In this document: piece after piece, positions 45,892 to 57,076 of the stretch
Layout: each line of letters begins with the position of its first letter
How positions within the stretch are numbered: the stretch's first letter is position 1
DNA from: Dugong dugon
Taxonomy: Eukaryota > Chordata > Mammalia > Sirenia > Dugongidae
Direction of reading: 5' to 3'
DNA: 64,000 bases
Assembly (NCBI GenBank): GCA_030035585.1
Contig: CM057464.1
Location: forward strand, 27,917,465 to 27,981,464
Notes under the pieces: generated by a model
Told to the model about the DNA's origin: nothing
The model's input: only the letters and a program-made list of their open reading frames with translations
Databases searched by the model: none
Program-made: the position numbers and the translations under genes

Positions 45892-47283
45892 CCTCCATTA
45901 AACAGTCGACGACTAACACTCAGGACATTCTCTTTTAAGTCAAATCCCAGAAGCTATGTCTTCAATCACTTCTCTTTATTCTACTTGTAGGAAAAATTGT
46001 TCTCTCTCCGTGAGATAGTTCTTCATATCCTTGAAAGCCATTGAAAGAACATGTTAACATGTCAGTAGTTCTTCAAACACTGAAATAGCCAGTCAAATAT
46101 TTGTATTCCAGCAGGCACTTGAGTTGAATAATGTATCTACTGCTGACAAGGGATGAGTGTATTCTGCGTGCTGAAGAGGCCCCACTGTCTGTAAATTAGG
46201 ACATGAAATGCAGGGGCACACAGCCTAACAGCTGTTGAACTTAAATTCCTCTGTGAATGTAGCGCCCTGGGCTGAGAGGCACATCTCAGAGAAGCCTGTG
46301 TACAATTTGCTCTTCTAGAACCTTCCAGTGTCCACTGGGAACCCTCATCCTGACTTGGCAGTCATCCTGGGTGCAGAGAACAAATGAGAGCAGGTGTTCA
46401 CATTTATCTTCCTCAAGTGACCCCTTGGGGAAGGGTCAGTGCAGAAAGATGCTGAACTAAAGCCTTCCCTCCCCCGACTCTTACTCTCTTGCCAGCATCC
46501 AGCTGTTTCCCCCTCTTCCTGCTGCTAATGAAAACATAACCTGAATTCAAGAAAAGATCTTTTAGAAGGGATTCCATGGAGAAGCCATTCTCTTTGGAGA
46601 TTTGCTTAAACCAAAGCGCTTGGATTCGTTACTATCGCTGTGAAATTTCAACCTACAGCAGCAACCTTAGCACGAATGACCTATTTTGAGCATGACAGCC
46701 GATTACACTTTGGTGGTGTGAATAATTTATTAGGTGCAAGAGCACTGTCAACACAGTGGTATTACAGCAGCCTGGCTAATTATGGAGGATGACAGTTCTC
46801 AGTCTAGTCGTCACAGCGTCTCTCTGAAGCTGCCAGTGACACGGATTGTATGTGAGCAGCGAAGGAAAGAGGAGCATTGGGGCTAGGGTTCCTGCTAACT
46901 AAGAAGACTTTGTGGGTTGAGCAAGCTGGGCTGCAGGATTCAGATTTCCTCTTCCTCATCTCTGCAAAGTGAGGTTGTGCAGGGCCCGAAGGGAGGGATC
47001 TTGTATCCAGTGTCCTTATTTTGCGTAAAATGTGTGTTAGTAGTGGGAAGTAGAGACTGTGAAAGGGTGGCTTAGGAAGGAAAGAACCATTAGACCCTGA
47101 AGCTAGCAAGAGTATCTAATGGTTTCCAGGCTTCACAGGGGAGGCCTGTGGCCTCTTAACAGCAGCTGGATTCACCGCCCAGGAGCAGGAATGTATATAA
47201 GACTGTTAAGAGACAGGAAAAGAGCACACAGCCAAGATAAACCCCAGTTATCGCTTCAGAGTTTGTCCCCCTGTGTTTTAAAC
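45892..47283. other. Mostly unique; possible conserved non-coding element
   Basis: The stretch 46555-46800 has balanced composition, no repeat match and TAATTA/AATTTATTAG homeodomain-like sites. Frames at 46804-47109 have no domain. Confidence 0.45.
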
Positions 47284-47516
47284 GGAGCCCTGGTGGCGCA
47301 GTTGTTAAGAGCCCGGCTGCCAACAAAAAGGTCGGCAGTTCAAGTCCACCAGCGGCTCCTTGGAAACTGTATGGGACAGTTCTACTCTGCTCTTTCTGGA
47401 AGAGAAGCTTGGTGATCTACTTCTAAAAAACCAGCCACTGAAAATCCTATGGAGCATGGTTCTACTCTGACCCATCTGGGGTCTCCATGAGTCGGAATTG
47501 ACTCCATGGCAACCAA
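47284..47516 (+). mobile_element. Composite SINE: short-subtype head, second-subtype tail
   Basis: 47284-47390 is a short-subtype AfroSINE (GGAGCCCTGGTGGCGCAG to GTTCTACTCTGCTC). From about 47400 the sequence is the second subtype from its middle (CTTCTAAAAAACCAGCCACTG) to its tail. Confidence 0.88.
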
Positions 47517-47952
47517 CAATAACTATGTCCCCTCTAGCTCTCTCTAGCTTTGCTTATTTAACCTTACTGAGACTCCAGTTTCAGATGTAAATTGAACTCT
47601 AAAATAATGTCCACGAAGATTGTCAAGATTAACAACCAGTGACAAAATTTTAAGTAATAAAGATTTCTGGGCCTGTAATTCCTACTAAAATCACCTCCTG
47701 AAGTTAACTGCCCTAACTTTATGAGTTAAGGAGGGACTGGCCTTTGGAAAGGTCTTTACTTCTTTGGGAGCAGGAAGAAGGAAAGGAATTCAACAGGATA
47801 ATGGGCAACATCTCTAGCTTAAAACTGAAAGTGAAATGAAAATAATTAAAAGAATTACCTAAAGAAGAAATATTTTATGAATGACTAGATAAAAGCAGAT
47901 TTTTTTTTTAATTGCCAATAGTGAATAGACATTTGTTAATTTTTTACTATGT
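47517..47952. other. Unique sequence
   Basis: Nothing recognised. Confidence 0.4.
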
Positions 47953-47965
47953 GTCAGTGTATCAA

Positions 47966-48178
47966 GGAGCCTTGCTGGCACAGTGGGTAAGTGCTTGGCT
48001 GCTAACTGAAAGGTAGGTGGTTCAAACCCACCAGCCACTCCTCAAGAGAAAGACCTGGAGGTCTGCTTCTGTAAAGATTACAGCCTTGGAAACCCTGTGG
48101 GGCAGTTCTACTCTGTCCTATAGGGTCGCTATGAGTCAGAATCGACTGAATGGTAGCAGGTTTGGTTTTTTGGTTTTG
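47966..48178 (+). mobile_element. AfroSINE, longer subtype, 13-bp TSD
   Basis: GTCAGTGTATCAA at 47953-47965 and 48179-48191, an exact TSD. The body is complete with GTCTGCTTCTGTAAAGATTAC. Confidence 0.96.
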
Positions 48179-48259
48179 GTCAGTGTATCAATCAGGGCAC
48201 TGCAGAAAACCGATGGCACTCTCAAATGAAAATAATTCAAGGAGGGATTTATTTACGAA

Positions 48260-48463
48260 AGAGTCCCTGGGTGCTGTGAACAGTTCCGAAAGGATGGAGA
48301 TTCGAGTCCACCCAGAGCCACCTTGGCCTGGTGCCAGAGGCACCAGTAGCCTGGTGACTACTTCCAAAAATCAGCCATTGAAAACCCTATGGAGTACAGT
48401 TGTACTCTGACTCACTTGAGGTTGCTATAAGTCAGAATCTACTTGATGGCAACTGGTTGGTTT
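48260..48463 (+). mobile_element. AfroSINE, second subtype
   Basis: GAGTCCCTGGGTGCTGTG to GATGGCAACTGGTTGG, with an extra ~20 bp near GAGGCACCAGTAGCC. Confidence 0.9.
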
Positions 48464-48633
48464 TATTTATAATGACATTAATTACAAAGATACGGGTGGA
48501 ATGTGGGGAAACAAGAGGGACTGGGGGGGCTGGTAACAGCAGCACTATCACCACTGTTGTGCCCAAAGGAGGAGAGAGGGAAAGGTTGCCAGAATATGCA
48601 AAGAGAGAGCTGGATAGAGAGGAGCAGTCATCT

Positions 48634-49219
48634 TTTAGTATTATTATCATACTTTAGATAAAGGTTTACAGAGCAAACAAGTTTCTCATTAAACAACTAA
48701 TACACATATTGTTTTGTGACATTGGTTGCCAACCCCACGACATGTCAACACCCTCCCTTTCTCGGCCTTGGGTTCCCCATTACCAGTTTTCCTATACCCT
48801 CCTGCCTTCTCATCCTTGCCCCTGGGCTGGTGTGCCCATTTGGTCTCGTTTTGTTTTATGCACCTGCCTAATCTTTGGCTGAAGGGTGAACTTCAGGAGT
48901 GATTTCATTACTGAGCTATAAGGGTGTCCAGGCGCCATACTCTCGGAGTTTCTCCAGTCTCTGTCAGACCAGTAAGTCTGTTTTTTTCTTGTTGTTTTTT
49001 GGTTTTCTTGTGTGTGTGTGAGTTAGAATTTTGTTCTACATTTTCCCCCAGCTCTGTCCAGGACCCTCTATTGTGATCCCTATCAGAGCAGTTGGTGGTG
49101 GTAGCCAAGCACCGTCTAGTTGTGCTGGGCTCAGTCTGGCGGAGGCTGTGGTAGTTGTGGTCCATTAGTCCTTTGGACTGATCTTTCCCTTGTGTCTTTG
49201 GTTTTCTTCTTTCTCCCTT
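48634..49219 (-). mobile_element. L1 3' UTR, reverse, 13-bp TSD
   Basis: Reverse of the same L1 3' UTR as at 21005-22205 (for example CATTACCAGTTTTCC, AAGGGTGTCCAGGCGCC). GGAGCAGTCATCT at 48621-48633 and 49220-49232 is exact. The 586-bp copy is heavily 5'-truncated and lacks ORF2. The high TSD identity suggests a fairly young insertion. Confidence 0.95.
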
Positions 49220-49232
49220 GGAGCAGTCATCT

Positions 49233-49795
49233 CTTACAGAGGGACACAGCTAGCCCAAGGTGACCTCACAGGAAGCAGCCAGGGGATAAACATCCTGACA
49301 TTACTTCCCTCCCTTTCTCCCATTTCTTGGTGGAACTCCCCATCGGCCAATCCCAACTGGACATCAGAGGGCAGGGAGGCAGTTGACATGGTCCCTACTG
49401 GTGAGCCATCAGGGTAGACAGCAGGATGGAGAAAGATGGAGAGGACCCAGGAGGGGCAATGTGGAATATCCTGCCAGCCAGGGGCTGCATCAGGCCCCGG
49501 AATACAATGACAAATAAATCACCCTGAATCCCTGCCTTGGACAATCTTACAGACAAGTCCCTTCTTTGAGTGTTTCTCCTAATAATGAAAGAAAAGGGAA
49601 GGAATTTATTATGAAATGGAAAACCAACTTAGAACCTTAAAAAAACCTACATATCAAGTACCTAGCACTGTGCTTACATATAAATACTGATCGTTTCCAA
49701 TCACTTTTGCATTTGTTTTGAATTATTTTATATTTTTTTCATATCATTGTGTTGAATTAATTTTATGCTGGTTACCTTCAGCCTATGGATTCATT
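49233..49795. other. Unique or unclassified sequence
   Basis: Continues the sequence interrupted by the L1. No family named and no coding evidence. Confidence 0.4.
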
Positions 49796-49968
49796 AAAAA
49801 AAAAAAAAAAAAAAACCTGTTGCCATTGAGTCAATTCCAACTCATAGCAACCCTGTAGGACAGAGTAGAACTGCCCCATAGGGTTTCCAAGGAGCGCCTG
49901 GTGGATTCAAACTGCAGACCTTCTGATTAACAGCTGTAGATCTTAACCACTACACTACCAGGGTTTCC
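49796..49968 (-). mobile_element. AfroSINE, short subtype, reverse
   Basis: An A-run of about 20 at 49796-49814, the body, and the head reading CTACCAGGGTTTCC. Confidence 0.93.
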
Positions 49969-50021
49969 ATGGGTTTGTAGCTAAAGAAATTTATAAAGTT
50001 AACATTCAGCCAATCTATATC

Positions 50022-50147
50022 AGTAGTTCTCAAAATGTAGTATGAGGACCTCTGGAATTCCCAAGACCCTTTCAGTAGTTTTTTTAAGAGTATAAATGGA
50101 TCTTGGAACTAATTTTTTGGTCCCACATTTGGAAACTGCTGGTCTAA
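50022..50147 (+). mobile_element. Short hAT (MER-type) fossil
   Basis: CAGTAGTTCTCAAAATGTAG and ACATTTGGAAACTGCTG are complementary hAT-type ends about 125 bp apart. Confidence 0.6.
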
Positions 50148-50194
50148 ATTATGTAATCACAGAAAATGACATCTATATGTAATATGATAACCAG

Positions 50195-50359
50195 ACAAAA
50201 ACCAAACCCATTGCCAATGAGTCAATTCCAATTCCTAGCAACCTTATAGGATAGAGTAGAACTGCCCTATATAGGGTTTCCAAAGAGTGGTTGGTGGATT
50301 CGAGCTGCCAACCGTTTCGTTAGCAGTTGAGTTCGTAAACATTGCGCCACCAGGGCTCC
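50195..50359 (-). mobile_element. AfroSINE, short subtype, reverse, 11-bp TSD
   Basis: AATATGATAAC at 50181-50191 and AATGTGATAAC at 50360-50370 (one mismatch). Ends CACCAGGGCTCC. Confidence 0.94.
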
Positions 50360-50370
50360 AATGTGATAAC

Positions 50371-50914
50371 AGTGTATTAGAAATCCAATGTCACATTTCT
50401 GGGTGGAAGGAGAGTGTTTGCTACAGTTGGGCGTATTTTATTTCCTATCAGCTTTGAACATTCTGCTATCTTCCACAATGTAGCCTCCCAGGGCAGTTGG
50501 TGCTAAACTAGAGGTGGAGTTAGAGATGGGGTTTAGGACTGGGATTGTTTGCTTGAGTGCATAGGCTCGACTTCAGCACCCCTGGAATATTCATTCCTGG
50601 GACATACTAACCTGCTGGGTGTTGGCCAAACAAGTTTCCCATTGTGTAAGCAGATATGTGTGACAATGGAAGGGAAACAATCTGAGATGTCTGCTCCCTT
50701 GAGGATCTTATCATCAGTACCAGATACAGGCAAGGGAAAATGGGGTCTTGCTCCCAGCAGTTCAGAAGCCAGTGAGCAAGACCTAGCTGTCATTGTCAGG
50801 TTGAAACATACTTTTGTAGATGCAGCTCAAATGCCAATAAATGCAGCTGCGTTATGTTCTTTCTCCAGGGGAAAAAGTGACAGAAGCCAGCAAGGACAAT
50901 GCATGTTCTCAATC
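50371..50914. other. Unique sequence
   Basis: Overlapping frames on both strands (50533-50926) have no domain. Confidence 0.4.
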
Positions 50915-51500
50915 CTCATTCAGTAAATATTTATTGACCATCTTCTACACTCGTTACCAGTGGGGTAACTATACTGTGTTGTTGTTGTTAGTTGCCATTG
51001 CATCGATTCTGACTGCTGGCGACTCCACTGTGTGCAGAGTAGAACTGCTCCATAGGGTTTTCAAGGCTGTGACCTTTCAGAAGCAGATCACCAGTCCTGT
51101 CTTCCCAGACACCTCTAGGTGGGTTTGAACTGCCAACTCCTTTCCGTTAGTACCACTGCCTAGCCATTTGCGCCGTCCAGGGACGCCTTACTGTACTCTA
51201 GGTTGCACAAAGCATAGTTCCTGACATCGAGGAGCTTATAAAGTAGTGCAGAGAAATATACCAAATATCTGTGTTCAGGGGACACAATACTGACAGGAGT
51301 GGAGAGGAGGACCCATGGACAGCATACACAGCCACGGAAGGTATCGTGAAGGAGGCATTGTCTGTGCAGGGCTTTACAGGCCAGGCAGAATTTTTAGAGA
51401 CAAACACCAGAAGTAGGAGGAAAAGCTATGGGCAAGGCCTCAGCAGAGAGTTTCCAGGCAGTGGGAATGCCCTGAGCAAAAAGGTGGGAGCAGGAATTGT
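50915..51500 (-). mobile_element. L2 LINE fragment, reverse, with SINE
   Basis: AGTAAATATTTATTGACCATC at the 3' end. After the SINE come AGGGCTTTACAGGCCAGGCAG and TTTCCAGGCAGTGGGAATGC, which are reverse L2 coding/3' sequence. Confidence 0.65.
50979..51186 (-). mobile_element. AfroSINE-related, reverse, in L2
   Basis: TTGTTGTTGTTAGTTGCC to CGTCCAGGGACGCC; shares GCTGTGACCTTTCAGAAGC with the copy at 59028. Confidence 0.92.
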
Positions 51501-51790
51501 CGAATGTTAAAGTCAGAAGGAACCTTGACAATCAGGTTTTCCGTTTTGCAGATAAAGACAGTGAGGTCCATAAAAGTTGAGATTTGCCCTGAGTTCTGAA
51601 GTGGAAGAAAGATAATTAAACCCAAGTGTCTTGACTCTATGGCTAAGACTCTTTCCAGGGCTGTTCCTTGGACCCCAAGCATGGCAGGAAGAGGCAGAGC
51701 TCAGGGCCTGCATCGCCGAGAGGTGGAAAGGCGTCTGGAGCCACACTGTAGTGCTGAGGGGGCTGGACACCTGTTTGGACCTTATGTAGA

Positions 51791-51922
51791 CCACATTTCC
51801 CAAAGTGTGTTCTAAGACAACTTTACCAGAACCATCATGTGCTTGTTAAAATGACTGAACTGGAATGTGAAAGGCGTGACCTGAGAAGCCGCATTTTAAA
51901 TCCCCTCCCAGAGTGATTCTTG
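51791..51922 (-). mobile_element. Possible MER5-type hAT fossil
   Basis: TTCCCAAAGTGTGTTCTAAG, GTGCTTGTTAAAATGACTG and GCCGCATTTTAAATCCCCTC follow the MER5 order. Confidence 0.5.
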
Positions 51923-52425
51923 TTTTTTATGATTGTGGTAAAAATATATGTAACAAAACATTTATCATTGCCATTTCAACATTCTTTTTTTCTTTTTCTA
52001 GTTTAATTTTTTTTAATTGTGATAAATATATATGTAACAAATCATTTGCCTTTTCAACATTCTTTATGTGTACAAATGCAATAACATTAGTGATTCTTAA
52101 CGATGTTATTCAACCATCGCTGTTATCTGTTTCCAAATTTTTCTATCACCCTTAACAGAAGATCAGCGTCCCTTAAGCAGTAAGTCCCCTTTTCCCCCTC
52201 CCTCCCTCTTACCCCTGGTAACCACTAACAAACTTTGGTCTCTCTATACACTTGCCTATTCTAGATACCTCATAGAAGTGAGATCATATAATATTTGTCC
52301 TCTTGTGACTGACTTATTTCACTCAGCATTATGCTTTCAAGGTTCATCCATGTTGTAGCATGTATTAAGGCTTCATTTGTCTTTATGGCTGAGTAATATT
52401 CCATTGTATGAATGTACCAGAGTGG
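51923..52425 (-). mobile_element. Old L1 3' end, reverse
   Basis: AACTTTGGTCTCTCTATACAC, TTTCACTCAGCATTATGC and GAGTAATATTCCATTGTATG. A ~75-bp block around GATAAATATATATGTAAC is duplicated in tandem at 51930-52066. Confidence 0.82.
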
Positions 52426-53477
52426 TTCTTATGGACTTCATAAATAAGAAAACTGAAGAAGGAGAGAAAGAGAGAAAGACTGGTAAGATCGGCAAATAGA
52501 GAATTCAGTGGATGTGAGCAAGGTGAAAGGTAAAGAGTTATAGATGAGAATGGAGTTCAAGATCTTAGAATTGGCAGCATTCCAAGCGATGGTTTGACTG
52601 TGCCTTTGGGTGCCTAAGTCACAATCAACTCGATGGCTACAGGGTTTTTTTTTGGTTTGGGGTGCCTAAATGAGGATAGAGGAAGTCATAAAAGCAGAAA
52701 AGGAACTTTAGAATCAGGGTTAGATCTGCTATCTGCAAGGATATTAAACATCACAGTTACAAAGAGAGATCAGATCACAGTTGTATCTGGTAACTCTCTA
52801 CAAATCTGAATGAGGGAGAGTCCTTCAGCATTTCTGGTGGGAAGGTCAAGATGAGCAAAAGAATTGACCAATGATGGTGAAGAAGGTCACTGAGACTCAT
52901 TTCCTTTCGCTCTCCTGGGTAGAGCCTAGGTCTACATGTCCACCATATAGGTTAAGGGTAGTCAACTAGACCAAGAGAAGAAGCCAGAATCCACTAGTGG
53001 CATAGGCAGAAGTTATATATAGAAACATAAATGGATAGGGGCCGCTAGATGTAACCAATATCTCCAAGAGGACCTTCCAGTTAGAGCGTCTACTTCATTT
53101 CATTGTGGCAGTGGGTGTTCAGGTGTGTTCTGAGTTTCATATTACGCATCTGAACCTCTCCATCAGAAAACTAAATGGGCTGCATTTCAGATCCTCTTCT
53201 ACATTCTTTTGATGAACTGTGCATTCACTAGGATTGACTGGTGGAGAAAGAACAATTGGGCTGGCTTGGCTGATTCTGTTCTCTAAGAAAAACTAGCTGA
53301 AAAAAGGCCCGTGAGAGGAGAGCAGGGCAAAGTTCAGTGGTTGAAAGAAGCCATTTTCACTGCTGTTGAAATTCAAATGCCTTGTTTTCCGGTACCAAAA
53401 ATAGTAACACTGCTCATAGCACCCTGTACTTCCTCTTTTATAACATTTATCTGACTTATTTATGGCTGTTCTCACCC
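52426..53477. other. Mostly unique; one SINE tail
   Basis: A short SINE tail-like piece at 52606-52660 (TCACAATCAACTCGATGGC). Otherwise nothing recognised. Confidence 0.45.
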
Positions 53478-53585
53478 CCTAGACTCCACAAAGTGGGTTT
53501 TACAACTCTCGTGTTTACCTCTGTGTCTGGTTTAGCAGAGTGTCTGGCACCTGCATGCACAGTAAGGTTATTTGTTTAAATAATA
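53478..53585 (+). mobile_element. L2 3' end
   Basis: CTAGACTCCACAAAGTGGG and AGCAGAGTGTCTGGCACC follow the L2 3' terminal order. Confidence 0.65.
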
Positions 53586-53842
53586 GGTATCACTTGTATT
53601 TAGGGGTGTTTCCAATTAAAACTGATGAGAAAGGAAAAACAAAAACGTGTGTTAAACTGTTTCTTATTTGGAAGGAACCGTTTCCTTTCCACTGGCGTGA
53701 AATAGCAACATAAGAGTTTCGCAGTTATTTTCATAATACGCTAACCCCAGTGTCTGACAAACTGTGGGCTTCTCTATTTCCGTAGATGAAGTCACAAGGG
53801 CTCAGTAAAGTTTGGGGGATGGAAGAACTCTGCTTAAGCAGA

Positions 53843-54160
53843 TGTTAGTTGCTGTCAAGTTGGCTCCGACTCATGGCGACCCTGTATATAACAGAATGAA
53901 ACGCTGCCTGGTCCTGTGCCATGTTCATCATCATTGGTAATCAGACAATATTTTGTTGTTATCCACAGGGTTTCCATTGGCTAATTTTCAAAAGTAGATC
54001 ACCAGGCTTTTCTTCCTAGTCTATCTTAGTGTGGAAGCTCCACTGAAACCTGTTCACTATGGGTGACCCTGCTGGCATTTGAAATACTGGTAGCATAGCT
54101 TCCAGCAGCAGAGCAACACGCAAGCCCCCACAATACAACAAACTGACAGACAGTGGTGGT
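53843..54160 (-). mobile_element. RTE-derived element, reverse, short form
   Basis: The tail GTTAGTTGCTGTCAAGTTGG joins quickly to the RTE 5' region (CTGTTCACTATGGGTGACCC, AACTGACAGACAGTGGTGG). Its deletion is larger than in the 55894 copy. Confidence 0.75.
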
Positions 54161-54283
54161 AGGCAGTAGTAGGGACCAAGAAGTAGCAAACGGCATTATA
54201 ACAGAAAGACTAAAGACAACGAGAACTTAACCACTCTGGAATGAAGACTTTTGCCACCACAGCAGGGGTGGTGATTTGAAAGG

Positions 54284-54425
54284 CAGTGTGAAGAACTTTG
54301 GACTAAACACCAAGAGACCTCGGTTCTGGTGTTGGCTCATTACCTGGTGTGACCTTGTGACCTTGGGCTGATCACTTAACTTCTCTGGGATTCTGACCGG
54401 ACAATACAGTAAGAATTGTGTCCTG
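54284..54425 (+). mobile_element. MIR
   Basis: TTGGACTAAACACCAAGAGACC, GTGACCTTGGGCTGATCAC. Confidence 0.75.
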
Positions 54426-54889
54426 ATTGTTTAGACCTGTGCTATCTGGTTCTTCTCTCATTTACCTCAAATCTAGGAAGGCACTATGCTAGGAATATGG
54501 AGGCTACAAAGGCATCTAAGACAGAGCCCATTGCCAAAAGCTTCCAATCTAACCAGGAAAACCAGGCCTGTGTCGGGCTCTTCGTCTTCCATACCCCACA
54601 TCCCGTGCTCCCTTCCAAGAGAGCTAGCTCAAGGAGGGATGCAGCTCACTGTACCCTCTTCACTCCTGTTCAGAGCTTTGCTCTGAATCCAGGATGCTGA
54701 GTGGGGCAAACTCAGGTGAAATCTAAAGGCACCAGCCTGGAGAGGTACTCTGTGTTTCTCTCCATCCTCTGGTTTCTAGCTCTGGATATATATATATATA
54801 GACACACACACACACACATTTATACACAAGCCTCAGCAAGATACTCCCCAGACCAAAAGGGGAAGTCGGGGCTTAGGAGTGGAATGTGC
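54426..54889. other. Unique sequence with (TA)n(CA)n
   Basis: Simple repeat at 54786-54819. Two overlapping frames at 54416-54700 without domains. Confidence 0.45.
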
Positions 54890-54953
54890 TATGGTAAGAA
54901 GAGCATTCAATTTGGAACCACACCTAACTTTGAATATCAGCTTCACTTTTCTG

Positions 54954-55442
54954 TCTTCCTTTCTTTTTTTTTTTTAATAGGAATCTTTACACACATATCT
55001 GTTCAAAAATACACAGTGTGTTAAGATTGCTTGTTGTGAACATGAAATTCCACACAGGTCTCTCTGTCAAAAAATGCGTTTACCAGTCTGGCAAACATGT
55101 AAGTCTCTCTTAATAGAGAAGTTTTACAAAATTCGTTAGAGGTTTTTGTGTGCGTGAAGTTTCACAAACTTGAGTATGTAATTTAGAGTTTGCAGGATGC
55201 CCTGTAAATCACATCGCAATCTTAATATAGGAAAGTTTTAAAAATCTTGTTAGATAGGGGTTCTGTGATTAGATAGCCTTACACACATATTTCTGTAAAA
55301 ATACAGTGTGTTTAAGAGTTCAGTTTGCACACATGTAGTTCACACAACTCTCTATTGAAGTGTGTTTTTATGAGTCTGGCAAACATGTAACATTCTCAAT
55401 ATAGAAGTTATACAAAATTCATTAGCTATGGGGATTTTTTGT
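54954..55442 (-). mobile_element. Unclassified retroposon-like insertion of three related units
   Basis: Inserted in a MIR between imperfect 17-bp repeats (54937-54953 and 55443-55459, 14 of 17 identical). On the minus strand it ends in an A-rich tail (54954-54978). It contains three related units: about 54985-55148, 55149-55274 (partial) and 55279-55440. All share GTTTTACAAAATTCGTTAG-type and, in the outer two, TCTGGCAAACATGTAA and TACACACATATNTCTGT-type blocks. No coding, no Pol III box certain, no family recognised. Confidence 0.7.
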
Positions 55443-55524
55443 TCAGCTTCATTTTTTTGATCATAAACAAGTTACTTTCTCAGTCTCTCAGAGCATCAGT
55501 TTCTTTATTTTTAAGTAGGAACTA

Positions 55525-55678
55525 AAAACCAAACCAAATCCATTGCTGTCAAGTAGATTCCGACCCTACAGGACAGAGTAGAACTGCCCCATAGGGTTTC
55601 CAAGGAGTGACTAGTGGATTCGAACTGCCAACCTTTTGGTTAGCAGCTGAGCTCTTAACCACTGCACCACCAGGGCTC
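55525..55678 (-). mobile_element. AfroSINE, short subtype, reverse
   Basis: AACCAAACCAAATCCATTGC to CACCACCAGGGCTC; inserted in the MIR tail. Confidence 0.92.
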
Positions 55679-55893
55679 AAATAGGGACAGCATGGAAAAA
55701 AATGACTATTATAGGCTTAAGAGAGGTAACGTTACTGAAGATGATGTAGCATTACCTATCCATTCTCTCACTTCATTCTTTGTCTCCTCCCATCTGCCAT
55801 AAAGTTCACACATCATTTACACTAGTTCAAGTCCTGAGTTAGGAAGGTGGTAGAGTTGGGAAGTTAGGGAAATGGGAAGTCTATTTCTCTCTA

Positions 55894-56294
55894 ACCACCA
55901 CCCATCTGTCAGTTTGTCGTACTGTGGTGGTTTGTGTGTTCCTACGATGCTGGAAGCTCTGCCACCGGTATTTCAAATACCAGAAGGGTCACCCATGGTG
56001 GACAGGTTTCAGCAGAGCTTCCAGACTATGACAGACTAGGAAGAAAGGCTTGGCAATCTACTTCTGAAAATTAGCCAGTGAAATCTTTATGTATTACAGA
56101 ATATTGTCTGATATAGTGCTGAAAGATGAGCCCCTAGATTGCAAAGCACTCAAAATACACAGTGGCCACCATAGTGGACTCAAGCATACCAATGATTGTG
56201 AAGATGGTACAGAACCAGGCAACGTTTCTTTCTGTTCTACCTGGGGTAGTCATGAGTATGAGCCGACTCAACTACAGCTATCAACAGCAACAAC
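55894..56294 (+). mobile_element. Internally deleted RTE with 9-bp TSD
   Basis: An RTE 5' region (CTGTCAGTTTGTCGTACTG, GTCACCCATGGTGGACAGG, GATATAGTGCTGAAAGATGAG) is joined near 56165-56175 to the RTE 3' end (GTGGACTCAAGCATACC, CAGCAACAAC). TTCTCTCTA at 55885-55893 and 56295-56303 flanks it, so it inserted as a 401-bp unit. The ORF is absent. Confidence 0.82.
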
Positions 56295-56707
56295 TTCTCT
56301 CTAGAGTGGGTGTTAGGCTTTCCCTCCCGATTTTTGCTAATCTGCAGTAGCTCCTTACCCATTTCTCCCACTGTGTATCTGCATATTCCATTGCATATCT
56401 GTGCTCTTTCCCAGGCCTCTTTATCCAGTGAGGTAAACAGAGAAATGTGTGGGATCATCAGACTCTGCGTAAGTAACTATGATACCAGCTAAAAGGTACC
56501 AAGTATATGAGAGTCAGCTAAGATATTATGGAAGTTCTGCAGTGGGAGAGCAGGGATAGGGGCAAAGAATCTGTGAAAACTGGGTGGAGAATATGGCTAT
56601 TTGGATATGGGAAAAGTCTGTTCAGATGGAGAGAAACTGGGGTGGACAAGGCAAATAAAAAAATCAACATAAGAGTAAAGAGATGCTTCAGAAGGGCAGG
56701 GTTATCC
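56295..56707. other. Unique sequence
   Basis: Nothing recognised. Confidence 0.4.
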
Positions 56708-56873
56708 ATCTTTTATTCAACAAATGGTTATTGAGCTCCTGCTCTGTGCTGCGGATACAGTAAATATGACAGAATTGGCCCCTGCCCTCATGAGCTCATA
56801 GTCTAGTGAAAAAGAAATAAGAAGCAAGTAAGAGGCAAAGCCATTACAATTTACAATCATTGCTATAAAAGAA

Positions 56874-57076
56874 ACCAAAAAATAAAAATAAAAAGAGTTG
56901 TTGTCAAGTCAATTCCTACTCCTGGCGACCCCATGTGTGTCAGAGTAGAAGTGTGCACTATAGGGTTTTCAGTGGCTGATGTTTTGGCAGTAGATCACCA
57001 GGCCTTTCTTCCAAGGTGTTTCTGGGTATTGTTTGCAGCCGAGCACATTAACTGTTTGAACCACCCAAGGACTCCC
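56874..57076 (-). mobile_element. AfroSINE, second subtype, reverse, 9-bp TSD
   Basis: ATAAAAGAA at 56865-56873 and 57077-57085. About 20 bp are lost before TTGTTTGCAGCCGAGC. Confidence 0.92.

Larger units (their letters stand above)
54890..55740 (+). mobile_element. MIR split by a retroposon and a SINE
   Basis: 54890-54953 (TTTGGAACCACACCTAACTT), 55443-55524 (AGCATCAGTTTCTTTATTTT) and 55679-55740 together make one MIR. Confidence 0.7.

Noticed and set aside
50549..50926. 125-codon plus-strand ORF with an opposing 86-codon frame
   Set aside because: No recognisable domain and it runs into reverse L2 sequence at its end.
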